A stretch of 64,000 nucleotides of DNA from Sanderia malayensis (lineage: Eukaryota; Cnidaria; Scyphozoa; Semaeostomeae; Pelagiidae): assembly GCA_013076295.1 (NCBI GenBank), contig RQOL01000499.1, forward strand, positions 1 to 64,000, given 5' to 3'. Both the position numbers and the translations under genes were made by a program. Shown piece by piece: positions 13,701 to 28,087 of this stretch. A model generated the notes under the pieces. It was not told the origin of the DNA, ran no database searches, and saw only the letters and a list, made by a program, of their open reading frames with translations. Positions within the stretch are counted from its first letter, which is position 1; each line of letters starts with the position of its first letter.

Positions 13701-16700
13701 GAATCACTGAAAACGAGCAAATGCATGTGTCTTTTACTTAGTTTCAGCTGTAATAACGTGGATTCATGTGCAATTAGTGTGAATGAATGTTAGAATCACT
13801 AAAAACAAGCAAATGCATTTGTCTTTTACTTAGTTTCAGTTTTAAGAACGTGAATTCATGTGCAATTAGTGTGAATGAATGTTAATATCACTGAAAACAA
13901 GCAAATGCATGTGTCTTTTACTTAGTTTCAGCCGTAATAACGTGGATTCATGTGCAATTAGTGTGAATGAATGTTTATATCACTGAAAACAAGCAAATGC
14001 ATTTCTCTTTTACTTAGTTTCAGTTGTAATAACGTGAATTCATGTGCAATTAGTGTGAATGAATGTTAGAATCACTGAAAACGAGCAATGCATGTGTATT
14101 TTACCTAGTTTCAGTTGTAATAACGTGAATTCATGTGCAATTAGTGTGAATGAATGTTAATATCACTGAAAACAAGCAAATGCATGTGTTTTTTACTTAC
14201 TTTCAGCTGTAATAACGTTATTTCATGTGCAATTAGTGTGAACGAATGTTAATATCACTGAAAACAAGCAAATGCATGTGTCTTTTACTTTGTTTCGGCT
14301 GTAATATTGTGAATTCATGTGCAATTAGTGTGAATGAATGTTAAAATCACTGAAAACAAGCAAATGCATGTGTCTTTTACTTAGTTTCAGCTGTAATAAC
14401 GTGAATTCATGTGCAATTAGTGTGAATGAATGTTAGAATCACTGAAAACGAGCAAATGCATGTGTCTTTTACTTAGTTTCAGCTGTAATAACGTGGATTC
14501 ATGTGCAATTAGTGTGAATGAATGTTAGAATCACTAAAAACAAGCAAATGCATTTGTCTTTTACTTAGTTTCAGTTTTAAGAACGTGAATTCATGTGCAA
14601 TTAGTGTGAATGAATGTTAATATCACTGAAAACAAGCAAATTCATGTGTCTTTTACTTTGTTTCAGCTATAATATTGTGAATTCATGTGCAATTAGTGTG
14701 AATGAATGTTAATATCACTGAAAACAAGCAAATGCATGTGTCTTTTACTTAGTTTCAGTTGTAATAACGTGGATTCATGTGCAATTAGTGTGAATGAATG
14801 TTAAAATCACTGAAAACAAGAAAATGCATGTGTCTTTTACTTAGTTTCAGCTATAATAACGTTATTTCATGTGCAATTAGTGCGAATGAATGTTAATATC
14901 ACTGAAAACAAGCAAATGCATGTGTCTTTTACTTAGTTTCAGTTTTAATAACGTGAATTCATGTGCAATTAGTGTGAATGAATGTTAATATCACTGAAAA
15001 CAAGCAAATGCATGTGTCTTTTACTTTGTTTCAGCTGTAATATTGTGAATTCATGTGCAATTAGTGTGAATGAATGTTAAAATCACTGAAAACAAGCAAA
15101 TGCATGTGTCTTTTACTTAGTTTCAGCTGTAATAACGTTATTTCATGTGCAATTAGTGTGAATGAATGTTAATATCACTGAAAACAAGCAAATGCATGTG
15201 TCTTTTACTCAGTTTCAGCTGTAATAACGTGGATTCATGTGCAATTAGTGTGAATGAATGTTAAAATCACTGAAAACAAGCAAATGCATGTGTCTTTTAC
15301 TTAGTTTCAACTGTAATAACGTGGATTCATGTGCAATTAGTGTGAATGAATGTTAGAATCACTGAAAACAAGCAAATGCATGTGTCTTTTACTTAGTTTC
15401 AGTTGTAATAACGTGGATTCATGTGGAATTAGTGTGAATGAATGTTAGAATCACTAAAAACAAGCAAATGCATGTGTCTTTTACTTAGTTTCAGCTGTAA
15501 TAACGTTATTTCATGTGCAATTAGTGTGAGTGAATGTCAATATCACTAAAAGCAGGCAAATGCATGTGTCTTTTACTTAGTTTCAGCTGTAATAAAGTTA
15601 TTTCATGTGCAATTAGTGTGAATGAATGTTAATATCACTGAAAACAAGGAAATGCATGTGTCTTTTACTTTGTTTCAGCTGTAATATTGTGAATTCATTT
15701 GCAATTAGTGTTAATGAATGTTAGAATCACTGAAAACAAGCAAATGCATGTGTCTTTTACTTAGTTTCAGTTTTAATAACGTGAATTCATGTGCAATTAG
15801 TGTGAATGAATGTTAATATCACTGAAAACAAGCAAATGCATGTGTCTTTTACTTTGTTTCAGCTGTAATATTGTGAATTCATGTGCAATTAGTGTGAATG
15901 AATGTTAAAATCACTGAAAACAAGCAAATGCATGTGTCTTTTACCTAGTTGCAGCTGTAATAACGTTAATTCATGTGCAATTAGTGTGAATGAATGTTAA
16001 TATAACTGAAAACAAGCAAATGCATGTGTCATTTACTTAGTTTCAGCTGTAATAACGTGAATTCATGTGCAATTAGTGTGAATGAATGTTAGAATCACTG
16101 AAAACGAGCAAATGCATGTGTCTTTTACTTAGTTTCAGCTGTAATATTGTGAATTCATGTGCAATTAGTGTGAATGAATGTTAATATCACTGAAAACAAG
16201 CAAATGCATGTGTCTTTTACTCAGTTTCAGCTGTAATAACGTGGATTCATGTGCAATTAGTGTGAATGAATGTTAAAATCACTGAAAACAAGCAAATGCA
16301 TGTGTCTTTTACTTAGTTTCAACTGTAATAACGTGGATTCATGTGCAATTAGTGTGAATGAATGTTAGAATCACTGAAAACAAGCAAATGCATGTGTCTT
16401 TTACTTAGTTTCAGCTGTAATAACGTGGATTCATGTGGAATTAGTGTGAATGAATGTTAGAATCACTAAAAACAAGCAAATGCATGTGTCTTTTACTTAG
16501 TTTCAGCTTCAATAACGTTATTTCATGTGCAATTAGTGTGAATGAATGTCAATATCACTAAAAGCAGGCAAATGCATGTGTCTTTTACTTAGTTTCAGTT
16601 GTAATAACGTTATTTCATGTGCAATTAGTGTGAATGAATGTTAATATCACTGAAAACAAGCAAATGCATGTGTCTTTTACTTAGTTTCAGCTGTAATAAC

Positions 16701-16974
16701 GTGGATTCATGTGCAATTAGTGTGAATGAATGTTAATATAACTGAAAACAAGCAAATGCATGTGTCTTGTACTTAGTTTCAACTGTAATAACGTGGATTC
16801 ATGTGCAATTAGTTTGAATGAATGTTAATATCAATGAAAACAAGCAAATGCATGTGTCTTTTACCTAGTTTCAGCTGTAATAACGTTATTTCATGTGCAA
16901 TTAGTGTGAATGAATGTTAATATCACTGAAAACAAGCAAATGCATGTGTCTTTTACTTAGTTTCAACTGTAATA
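7697..16974. repeat. Satellite A tandem array, right block
   Basis: Continuation of the ~92-bp array after the LINE, about 100 units by length, with the same variant families. Local higher-order copies include an offset of 735 bp (eight units) between the rare TACCTAGTTTCAG variants at 13367 and 14102. The array stops abruptly within a unit at TTTCAACTGTAATA; the next bases, GTTGTTTTTGCGTGCATTCA, belong to satellite B. No gene is present. Confidence 0.97.
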
Positions 16975-19900
16975 GTTGTTTTTGCGTGCATTCATGTGTC
17001 AATTGTTTTTTAATGGATGATAACTTTCATCAGCCGAGATGGTGGGAATGAATGTCATTTTCATTACTGTAAATTGTGGGAGTGAATCTTAATTCTCATT
17101 AGTGTAATTTCTCGGAATACATGTTATTTCTCATAAACTGTAATTTGTGGGAATCAATGTCAACTTTCATCAGTCTAAATTGTGGGAATGAATGTCACGT
17201 GTTATTAGTTTAAATTGTGGGAATGAATATTATCTTTTTTATCTGTTTTTACCGTTTTTGAGTGGATTCATGTGTAAGTTGTAGGGATGAAGGTTATTTT
17301 TCATTACTGCAAATTGTGGAAATGAATGCTCTATTATTGATTAGTTTTAGCTGTTTTTACTTTGATTCGTGTGTACATTGTGGGAATGAAATTTTTTTCA
17401 TTTCTCCAATTTGTGGGAATCAGTATTACTTTTCATTAGTAGAATTTGTGTTGAAAGAATGCTTTTTTTTACTTGTTTTCGCTGTTTTGGCGTGGATTCA
17501 TGTGTAATATGTGAGACTGAATGTTATTTTTCATTACTGTAAATTGTGGGAATGAATGTTATATATTCTATTAGTCTTGGCTGTATTTACGTAGATTCAT
17601 GTGTAAAAGGTGGGAGTTAATGTAAATTTTCATGAGTCCAAATTCTGGAAGGATTGTTATATTATTAATTAGCTTTAGCTGTTCTTATATTGATTCTTGT
17701 GTAATTTCTTGGAATTAATGTTAATTTTCAATACTGTAAACTGTGGGAATGGATGTTAATTTTCACCAGTCGAAATTGTGGGAACAATTATACTTTTATT
17801 ATTGTAAATTGTGGGAATGAATGTTATAATTTTTATTTGTTTTTGCCGTTTTTGCATGGATTCGTGTGCAAATTGCGGGGAGAGTTATTTTTCATTACTG
17901 CAAATTGTGGGAATGAATGCTCTATTATTGATTAGTTTTAGCTGTTCTTACGTTGATTCGTATGTAAATTGTGGGAATGCATTTTTTTTTGTTACTGTGA
18001 TTTGTGGGAATCAATGTTACTTTTCATTAGTGTAAATTGTGGGAGAGAATGCTATGTTTTTTTAGCTGTTTTTACGTGGAATAATGTTTAAATTGTGGGA
18101 ATCAATGTCATTTCTCAGCAATTTAAAATGTGGGAATGAATGTTTCTTTTCATTGAAGCAAATTGTGGGAATGAATATTATCTTTTTTTTCTGTTTTTAC
18201 CGTTTTTGCGTAGATTCATGTGTAATTTGTGGGAATGAACGTTAAATTTTTATTAGTTTTAGGTGTATTTATGTTGACTCGTGTGTAAGTTGTGGGAATG
18301 AAGGTTATTTTTTATTACTGCAAATGGTGGGAATGAATGCTCCATTATTCATTAGTTTTAGCTGTTCTTACGTTGATTCGTGTGTAAATTGTAGGAATGA
18401 ATATTTTTCATTACTGTAACTTTTGGGAATCAATGTTACTTTTCATTAATGTAAATTGTGGGAAAGAATGCTATATGTTTTTAGCTGTTTTTACGTGGAA
18501 AAATGTTTAAATTGTGGGAATCAATGTCAATTCTCACCAATCTAAAATGTGGGAATGAATGTTTCTTTTCATTAAAGCAAATTGTGGGAATGAATATTAT
18601 CTTTTTTATCTGTTTTTACCGTTTTTGCGTAGATTCATGTGTAATTTGTGGGAATGGACGTTAAATTTTTATTAGTTTTAGGTGTATTTATGTTGATTCG
18701 TGTGTAAGTTGTGGGGATGAAGGTTATTTTTCATTAATGGAAATTGTGGGAATAAACGTTCAATTTTTATTAGTTTTAGCTGTTCTTACGTTCATTCGTG
18801 TGTAAATTGTGGGAATGCATTTTTTTTCATTACTGTAATTTGTGGGAATCAATGTTACTTTTCATTAGTGTAAACTGTGGGAAAGAATGCTATATTTTTT
18901 AGCTCTTTTTACGTGGAATAATGTGTAAATTGTGGGAATCAATGTCATTTCCCAACAGTCTAAATTGTGGGAATGAATGTTTCTTTTCATTAGTGCAAAT
19001 TGTGGGAATGAACTTTAAATTTTTATTAGTTTTAGGGGTATTTATGTTGATTCGTGTGTAAGTTGTGGGAATGAACGTTAACTTTCATGAGCCGAAATTG
19101 TGGGAATGAATGTCATTTTTCATTAGTGTAAATTGTGGGAAAGATTTTTATATATTTTATTTCTTTTAGTTGTTTTTGCGTGCAATCATGTGTCAATTGT
19201 GGGAATCAATGTCAACTTTCATCAGTCTAAATTGTGGGAATAAATGTCACTTGTCGTTAGTGTAAATGGTGGGAATGAATATTTCCTTTTTTTTCTGTTT
19301 TTACCGTTTTTGCGTGGATTCATGTGTAAATTGTGGGGATGAAGGTTATTTTTCATTACTGCAAATTGTGGGAATGAATGCTCTATTATTCATTAGTTTT
19401 AGCTCTGCAAATTGTGGGAGTGAGTGTTCTTTTATTGATTGGATTTAGCTGTTCTTACGTTGATTCGTGTGTAAATTGTGGGAATGCATTTTTTTCATTA
19501 CTGTAATTTGTGAGAATCAATGTTACTTTTCATTAGTGTAAATTTTGGGAAAGAATGCTATATTTTTTTAACTGTTTTTACATGGAATAATGTGTAAATT
19601 GTGGGAATCAATGTCAAATCTCAGCCATCTAAAATGTTGGAATCAATGCTTCTTTTCATTAAAGCAAACTTTCGGAATGAAGGTTAAATTTTTATTAGTT
19701 TTAGGTGTATTTATGTTGATTCGCGTGTAAGTTGTGGAGATGAAGGTCTTTTTTCATTACTGCAAGTTGTGGGAGTGAATGATCTATTATCGATTAGTTT
19801 TAGCTGTTCTTACGTTGATTCGTGTGTAAATTGTGGGAATGCATTTTTTTGTCGTTACTGTAATTTGTGGGAATCAATGTTAATTTTCATTAGTGTATAT

Positions 19901-20350
19901 TGTGGGAAAGAATGCTATATTTTTTTAGCTGTTTTTACGTGGAATAATGTTTAAATTGTGGGAATCAATGTCAATTCTCAGCAATCTAAAATGTGCGAAT
20001 GAATGTTTCTTTTCATTAAAGCAAATTGTGGGAATGAATATTATCTTTTTTATCTGTTTTTACCGTTTTTGCATAGATTCATGTGTAATTTGTGGGAATG
20101 AACGTTCAATTTTTATAATTCCTAGGTGTATTTATGTTGATTCATGTGTAAATTGTGGGGATGAAGGTTATTTTTCATTACTGCAAATTATGGGAATGAA
20201 TGCTCTATTATTCATTAGTTTTGGCTGTTCTTAAGTTGATTCGTGTGTAAATTGTGGGAATGAATGTTTCTTTTCATTAGTGGAAATTGTGGGAATGAAC
20301 GTTAAATTTTTATTAGTTTTAGGTGTATTTATGTTGATTCGTGTGTAAGT

Positions 20351-20439
20351 TGTGGGAATGAATGTTAATATGACTGAAGAAGTAACTAAAAATGTTTTCA
20401 CCATGTTTCAGATGGATTAGCGTAGATTCTCGTGTAAAT
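20351..20439. repeat. A-like ~89-bp unit within satellite B (1)
   Basis: Contains GAATGAATGTTAATATGACT, AGTAACTAAA, GTTTCAGATGGATTAG and CGTAGATTC, collinear with the 92-bp satellite A unit. Flanked by ordinary B monomers. Confidence 0.8.
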
Positions 20440-21828
20440 TGTGGAAATGAACGTTAAATTTTTATTAGTTTTAGGTGTACTTATGTTGATTCGTGTGTAA
20501 GTTGTGGGGATGAAGGTCTTTTTTCATTACTGCAAGTTGTGGGAGTGAATGTTCTATTATTGAGTAGTTTTAGCTGTTCTTACGTTGATTCGTGTGTAAA
20601 TTGTGGGAATGCATTTTTTTTCGTTACTGTAATTTGTGGGAATCAATGTTACTTTTCATTAGTGTAAATTGTGGGAAAGAATGCTATATTTTTTTAGCTG
20701 TTTTTACGTGGAATAATGTGTAAATTGTGGGAAACAATGTCAATTCTCAGCAATCTAAAATGTGGGAATGAATGCTTCTTTTCATTAAAGAAAATTGTGG
20801 GAATGAACGTTAAATTGTTATTAGTTTTAGGTGTATATATGTTGATTCCTGTGTAAGTTGTGCGGATGAAGGTCTTTTTTCATTACTGCAAGTTGTGGGA
20901 GTGAATGTTCTATTATTGATTAGTTTTAGCTGTTCTTACGTTGATTCGTGTGTAAATTGTGGGAATGCATTTTTTTTCGTTACTGTAATTTGTGGGTATC
21001 AATGTTACTTTTCATTAGTGTAAATTGTGGGAAAGAATGCTATATTTTTTTAGCTGTTTTTAGGAGGAACAATGTTTAAATTGTGGGAATCAATGTCAAT
21101 TCTCAGCAATCTAAAATGTGGGAATGAATCTTTCTTTTCATTAAAGCAAATTGTGGGAATGAATGTTAAATTTTATCTGTTTTTGCAGTTCTTGCGTGGA
21201 TTCGTGTGTAAATTGTGGGAATAAATTTTTTTTCATTACTGTAATGTGTGGGAATCAATATTACTTTGTATTAATGTAATTTGTGGGAAAGAATGCTATA
21301 TTTTTTTAGCTCCTTTTACGAGGAATAATGTGCAAATTGTGGGAATCAATGTCAACTTTCATCAGTCTAAATTGTGGGAATGAATGTCACCTTTCATTAG
21401 TGTAAACTGTCGGAATGAATATTATCTTTTTTATCTGTTTTTACCGTTTTTGCGTGGATTCATGTGTAAATTGTGGGGATGAAGGTTATTTTTCATTACT
21501 GGAAATTGTGGGAATGAATGCTCTATTATTCATTAGTTTTAGCTGTTCTTACATTGATTCGTGTTTAAATTGTGGGAAGGACTTTTTCTTCATTACTGTA
21601 ATTTATGTGAACGATGGTTACTTTTCATTAGTGTAAATTGTGGGAAAGAATGCTATATACTTTTTAGATCCTATTACGTGGAATAATGTGTAAATTGTGG
21701 GAATCAATGTCATTTCCCAACAGTCTAAATTGTGGGAATAAATGTTTCTTTTCATTAGTGGAAATTGTGGGAATGAACGTTAAATTTTTATTAGTTTTAG
21801 GTGTAATTATGTAGATTTGTTTGCAGGT

Positions 21829-21917
21829 TGTGGGGATGAATGTTAATATTACTGAAAAAGTAACTAAAAGTGTTCTCACTACGTTTTAGATGGATTAACG
21901 TAGATTCAAGTGTGAAT
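21829..21917. repeat. A-like ~89-bp unit within satellite B (2)
   Basis: Same layout, with TTACTGAAAAAGTAACT and a variant acceptor-like TTTTAGATGGATTAACG. Confidence 0.78.
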
Positions 21918-22748
21918 TGTGGGAATGGATGTAAATCTTGATCTGACTAAATTGTGGGAATGAATGTTACTTTTCGTTAGCGTAAGTAAATTGCTTGAAA
22001 GAATGTTATATATTTTATTTGTTTTAGCTGCTTTTACGTGGAATCATGTGTAAATTGTGGGAACAGATGATAATTTTCACCAGTCGAAGTTGTGGGAATG
22101 TGTGTTAATTTTCATAAGTGTATATTGTGGAAGTGAATCTTAATGCTCATTAGTGTAAATTCTCTGAATGCATGTTATTTCTCTTTATTGTAAGTTGTGG
22201 GAATCAATGACAATTTTCATCAGTCTAAATTTTGGGAATGAATGTCACTTTTCATTAGTGTAAAATGTGGGAATGAATGTTATCTTTTTTATCTGTTTTT
22301 ACCGTTTTTGCGTGCATTAACGTGTAATATGTGGGAATGAACGTTAAATTTTTATTAGTTTTAGGTGTATTTATGTTGACTCGTGTGTAAGTTGTGGGAA
22401 TGAAGGTTATTTTTTATTACTGCAAATGGTGGAAATGAATGCTCCATTATTCATTAGTTTTAGCTGTTCTTACGTTGATTCGTGTGTAAATTGTAGGAAT
22501 GAATATTTTTCATTACTGTAACCTATGGGAATCAATGTTACTTTTCATTAGTGTAAATTGTGGGAAAGAATGCTATATTTTTTTTAGCTCTTTTTACGTG
22601 GAGTAATGTGTAAATTATGGGAATCAATGTCAATTCTCAACAGTCCAAATTGTGGAAATGAATGTTTCTTTTCATTACTGCAAATTGTGGGAAAGAACGT
22701 TAAATTTTTATTACTTTTAGGTGTATTTATGTTCATTTGTGTGTAGGT

Positions 22749-22838
22749 TGGGGGAATGAATGTTAATATGAGTGAAAAAAGTAACTAGAAATGTCTTCAC
22801 TATGTTTCAGATGGATTTACGTAGATTCACGTGTGAAT
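22749..22838. repeat. A-like ~90-bp unit within satellite B (3)
   Basis: Same layout, with GAGTGAAAAAAGTAACT and TTTCAGATGGATTTACG. Confidence 0.78.
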
Positions 22839-23014
22839 TGAGGGAATGGATATAAATTTTGATCTGACTAAATTGTGAGAATTATTGTTACTTTTCATTA
22901 GTGTAAATTGTGGGAAAGAATGTTATATTTTTCATTTCTTTTATTTGTTTTTGCGTGCATTCATGTGTCAATTGTTTTATAGTGGATGATAATTTTCATC
23001 AGCCAAAATTGTGG

Positions 23015-25900
23015 GGATGAAGGGTATTTTTTATTACTGCAAATTGTGGGAATGAATGCTCTATTATTCATTAGTTTTAGCTGTTCTTACTTTGTTTCGT
23101 GTGTAGATTGTGGGAATGAAATTTTTTTCATTTCTTTAACTTGTGAGAATCAATCTCACTTTTCATTAGTAAAAATTGTCTGAAAGAATGCTTTTTTTTA
23201 CTTGTTTTCGTTGTTTTTGCGTGGATTCATGTGTAAATTGTGAGACTGAATGTTGTTTTTCATTACTGTAAATTGTGGGAATGATTGTTATATATTCTAT
23301 TAGTTTTGCATGTATTTACGTGGATTCATGTGTAGAAGGTGGGAGTGAATGTAAATTTTCTTGAGTACCAATTGTGGAAGGATTGTTGTGTTACTAATTA
23401 GCTTTAGCAGTTCTTACATTGATTCGCGTGTAATTTCTGGGAATTAATGTTAATTTTCAATACTGTAAATTGTGGGAATGGATGTTAATTTTCACCAGTC
23501 GAAATTGTGGGATTAATTATAGTTTTATTATTTTAAATTGTGGGAATGAATGTTATAATTTTTATTTGTTTTTGCCGTTTTTGCATGGATTCGTGTGTAA
23601 ATTGCGGGGAGGGTTATTTTTCATTACTGCAAATTGTGGGAATGAATGCTCTATTATTGATTAGTTTTAGCTGCTCTTACGTTGATTCGTGTGTAGATTG
23701 TGGGAATTAAATTTTTTTCATTACTGTAATATATGTGAATGATGGTTACTTTTCATTAGTGTAAATTGTGGGAAAGAATGCTATATACTTTTTAGCTCTT
23801 TTTACGTGGAATAGTGTGTAAATTGTGGGAATCAATGTCATTTCTCAACAGTCTAAATTGTGGGAATGAATGTTTACTTTCATCAGCCGAAATTGCGGGA
23901 ATGAATGTCATTTTTCATTAGGGTAAATTGTGGGAAAGAATATTATGTTTTTTATTTCTTTTAGTTGTTTTTGCGTGCAATCATGTGTCAAATGTGGGAA
24001 TCAATGTCAACTTTCATCAGTCTAAATTGTGGGAATGAATGTCACTTGTCATTAGTGTAAATTGTGGGAATGAATATTATCTTTTTTATCTGTTTTTACC
24101 GTTTTTGCGTGGATTCATGTGTAAATTGCGGGGATGAAGGTTTTTTTTCATTTCTGCTAATTGTGGGAATGAATACTCTATTATTGATTAGTTTTAGCTG
24201 TTATTTCTTTGATTCGTGTGTCAATTGTGGGAATGAAATTTTTTTCATTTCTATAATTTGTGGGAATCAATATTACTTTTCACTAGTAAAAATTGTCTGA
24301 AAGAATGCTTTTTTTTACTTGTTTTCGTTGTTTTTGCGTGGATTCATGTGTAAATTGTGAGACTGAATGTTGTTTTTCATTACTGTAAATTGTGGGAATG
24401 ATTGTTATATATTCTATTAGTTTTGCATGTATTTACGTGGATTCATGTGTAGAAGGTGGGAGTGAATGTAAATTTTCATGAGTACCAATTGTGGAAGGAT
24501 TGTTATGTTACTAATTAGCTTTAGCAGCTCTTACATTGATTCGTGTGTAATTTCTGGGAATTAATGTTAATTTTCAATACTGTAAATTGTGGGAATGGAT
24601 GTTAATTTTCACCAGTCGAAATTGTGGGATTAATTATAGTTTTATTATTTTAAATTGTGGGAATGAATGTTATAATTTTTATTTGTTTTTGCCGTTTTTG
24701 CATGGATTCGTGTGTGAATTGCGGGGAGGGTTATTTTTCATTACTGCAAATTGTGGGAATGAATGCTCTATTATTGATTAGTTTTAGCTGCTCTCACGTT
24801 GATTCGTGTGTAGATTGTGGGAATTAAATTTTTTTCATTACTGTAATATATGTGAATGATGGTTACTTTTCATTAGTGTAAATTGTGGGAAAGAATGCTA
24901 TATACTTTTTAGCTCTTTTTACGTGGAATAGTGTGTAAATTGTGGGAATCAATGTCATTTCTCAACAGTCTAAATTGTGGGAATGAATGTTTACTTTCAT
25001 CAGCCGAAATTGCGGGAATGAATGTCATTTTTCATTAGGGTAAATTGTGGGAAAGAATATTATGTTTTTTATTTCTTTTAGTTGTTTTTGCGTGCAATCA
25101 TGTGTCAAATGTGGGAATCAATGTCAACTTTCATCAGTCTAAATTGTGGGAATGAATGTCACTTGTCATTAGTGTAAATTGTGGGAATGAATATTATCTT
25201 TTTTATCTGTTTTTACCGTTTTTGCGTGGATTCATGTGTAAATTGCGGGGATGAAGGTTTTTTTTCATTTCTGCTAATTGTGGGAATGAATACTCTATTA
25301 TTGATTAGTTTTAGCTGTTATTTCTTTGATTCGTGTGTCAATTGTGGGAATGAAATTTTTTTCATTTCTATAATTTGTGGGAATCAATATTACTTTTCAC
25401 TAGTAAAAATTGTCTGAAAGAATGCTTTTTTTTACTTGTTTTCGTTGTTTTTGCGTGGATTCATGTGTAAATTGTGAGACTGAATGTTGTTTTTCATTAC
25501 TGTAAATTGTGGGAATGATTGTTATATATTCTATTAGTTTTGCATGTATTTACGTGGATTCATGTGTAGAAGGTGGGAGTGAATGTAAATTTTCATGAGT
25601 ACCAATTGTGGAAGGATTGTTATGTTACTAATTAGCTTTAGCAGTTCTTACATTGATTCGTGTGTAATTTCTGGGAATTAATGTTAATTTTCAATACTGT
25701 AAATTGTGGGAATGGATGTTAATTTTCACCAGTCGAAATTGTGGGATTAATTATAGTTTTATTATTTTAAATTGTGGGAATGAATGCTCTATTATTGATT
25801 AGTTTTAGCTGCTCTTACGTTGATTCGTGTGTAAATTGTGGGAATTAAATTTTTTTCATTACTGTAATTTATGTGAATGATGGTTACTTTTCATTAGTGT
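23015..25900. repeat. 1,117-bp higher-order tandem repeat in satellite B
   Basis: The marker GACTGAATGTTG occurs at 23244, 24361 and 25478, exactly 1,117 bp apart. Intervening sequence is nearly identical between the first two copies, differing at isolated bases. The third copy has lost ~118 bp near 25.78 kb and then degenerates. Such low divergence points to recent unequal exchange. Outer limits are approximate. Confidence 0.85.
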
Positions 25901-28082
25901 GAATTGTGGGAAAGAATGCTATATACCTTTTAGCTCTTTTTACGTGGAATAATGTGTAAGTTGTGGGAATCAATGTCATTTCTCAACAGTCTAAATTGTG
26001 GGAACGAATGTTTCTTTTCATTAGAGCAAATTGTGGGAATGAACTTTAAATTTTTATTAGTTTTAGGGGTATTTATGTTGATTCGTGTGTAAGTTGTGGG
26101 AATTAATTTTAATTTTCAATACTGTAAATTGTGGGAATGGATGTTAATTTTCACCAGTCGAAATTGTGGGATTAATTATAGTTTTATTATTTTAAATTGT
26201 GGGAATGAATGTTATAATTTTTCTTTGTTTTTGCCGTTTTTGCATGGATTCGTGTGTAAATTGCGGGGAGGGTTATTTTTCATTACTGCAAATTGTGGGA
26301 ATGAATGCTCTATTATTCATCAGTTTTAGCTGTTCTTACGTTGATTCGTGTGTAAATTGTGGGAATGAATTTTTTTTCATTACTGTAATTTAGGGGGAAT
26401 CAATGTTGCTTTTCATTAGTGTAAATTCTGGGAAAGAATGCTATATACTTTTTAGCTCTTTTTACGTGGAATAATGTGTAAATTGTCGGAATCAATGGCA
26501 ACCTTCATCAGTCTAAATTGTGGGAATAAATGTCACCTTTCATTAGTGTAAATTGTGGGAATGAATATTATCTATTTTATCTGTTTTTACCGTTTTTGCG
26601 TGGATTCATGTGTAAATTGTGGGGATGAAGGTTATTTTTCATTACTGAACTTGTGGGAATAAATGCTCTTTTATTGTTTAGTTTTAGCTGTTCTTACCTT
26701 GATTCGTGTGTAGATTGTGGGACGGAATATTTTTTCATTACTGCAATATATGTGAATGATGGTTACTTTTCATTAGTGTGAATTGTGGGAAAGAATGCTA
26801 TATACCTTTTAGCTCTTTTTACGTGGAATAATGTGTAAGTTGTGGGAATCAATGTCATTTCCCAACAGTCTAAAATGTGGGAACGAATGTTTCTTTTCAT
26901 TAGAGCAAATTGTGGGAATGAACTTTAAATTTTTATTAGTTTTAGGGGTATTTATGTTGATTCGTGTGTAAGTTGTGGGAATTAATTTTAATTTTCAATA
27001 CTGTAAATTGTGGGAATGGATGTTAATTTTCACCAGTCGAAATTGTGGGATTAATTATAGTTTTATTATTGTAAATTGTGGGAATGAATGTTATAATTTT
27101 TATTTGTTTTTGCCGTTTTTGCATGGATTCGTGTGTAAATTGCGGGGAGGAAAGTTATTTTTCATTACTGCAAATTGCGGGAATGAATGCTCTATTATTG
27201 TTTAGTTTTAGCTGTTCTCACGTTGATTCGTGTGTAAATTGTGGGAAGGAATTTTTTTTCATTACTGTAATTTATGTGAATCATGGTTACTTTTCATTAG
27301 TGTAAATTGTGGGAAAGAATTTTATATTTTTTATTTCTTTTAGTTGTTTTTGCGTGCAATCATGTGTCAATTGTGGTAATCAATGTCAACTTTCTTCAGT
27401 CTAAATTGTGGGAATGAATGTCACTTGTCATTAGTGTAAATGGTAGGAATGAAAATTATCTCTTTTATCTGTTTTTACAGTTTTTGCGTGGATTCATGTG
27501 TAAATTGTGGGGATGAAGGTTATTTTTCGTTACTGCAAATTGTGGGAATGAATGCTCTATTATTCATTAGTTTTAGCTGTTCTTAAGTTGATTGGTGTGT
27601 AAATTGTGGGAATGAATTTTTTTTCATAACTGTAATTTATGGGAATCAGTGTTACTTTTCATTAGGGTAAATTGTGGGAAAGAATGTTATATTTTTTATT
27701 TCTTTTAGTTGTTTTTGCGTGCATTCATGTGTCAATTGCTTTTTAATGGATGATAACTTTCATCAGCCGAAATTGTGGGAATGAATGTCATTTTTCATTA
27801 CTGTAAATTGTGGGAGTGAATCTTAGTTCTCATTAGTGTAATTTCTTGGAATACATGTTATTTCTCATAAACTGTAATTTGTGGGAATCAATGTCAACTT
27901 TCATCAGTCTAAATTGTGGGAATGAATGTCGCTTGTCATTAGTGTAAATTGTGGGAATGAATATTATCTTTTTTATCTGTTTTTACCGTTTTTGCGTGGA
28001 TTCATGTGTAAATTGCGGGGATGAAGGTTATTTTTCATTTCTGCTAATTGTGGGAATGAATGCTCTATTATTGTTTAGTTTT

Positions 28083-28087
28083 AGCTG
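28083..28087. repeat. Target-site duplication, left copy (BEL/Pao)
   Basis: AGCTG abuts the outer end of the left LTR and recurs at 34522-34526 after the other LTR. It lies in the conserved TTTTAGCTGTTCT segment of a long B monomer. Confidence 0.9.

Larger units (their letters stand above)
16975..28087. repeat. Satellite B complex tandem array, left block
   Basis: Array of related monomers that nearly all begin AATTGTGGGAATGAAT and end GTGTA or similar. Short monomers are ~33-35 bp (body TTTTCATTAGTG). Long monomers are ~57-64 bp because they carry an extra segment such as TAGCTGTTCTTACGTTGATT. A common order is 35, 64, 33, 35, 57, 35, 35 and 64 bp, giving a ~358-bp higher-order repeat. The plus strand is poor in C and rich in T and G. 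Many frames of 60-80 codons exist, rich in repeated CVNCGNE-like strings, but they are translations of the repeat broken by stops at the same places. No host gene is visible. Confidence 0.95.

Noticed and set aside
1..16974. CRISPR array
   Set aside because: The unit repeats without unique spacers, variants are shared along the whole length, and the setting is eukaryotic.
1..16974. CENP-B box or telomere-like motif in satellite A
   Set aside because: No copy of a CENP-B-like motif or of short telomeric repeats could be found in the unit; a centromeric role stays untested.
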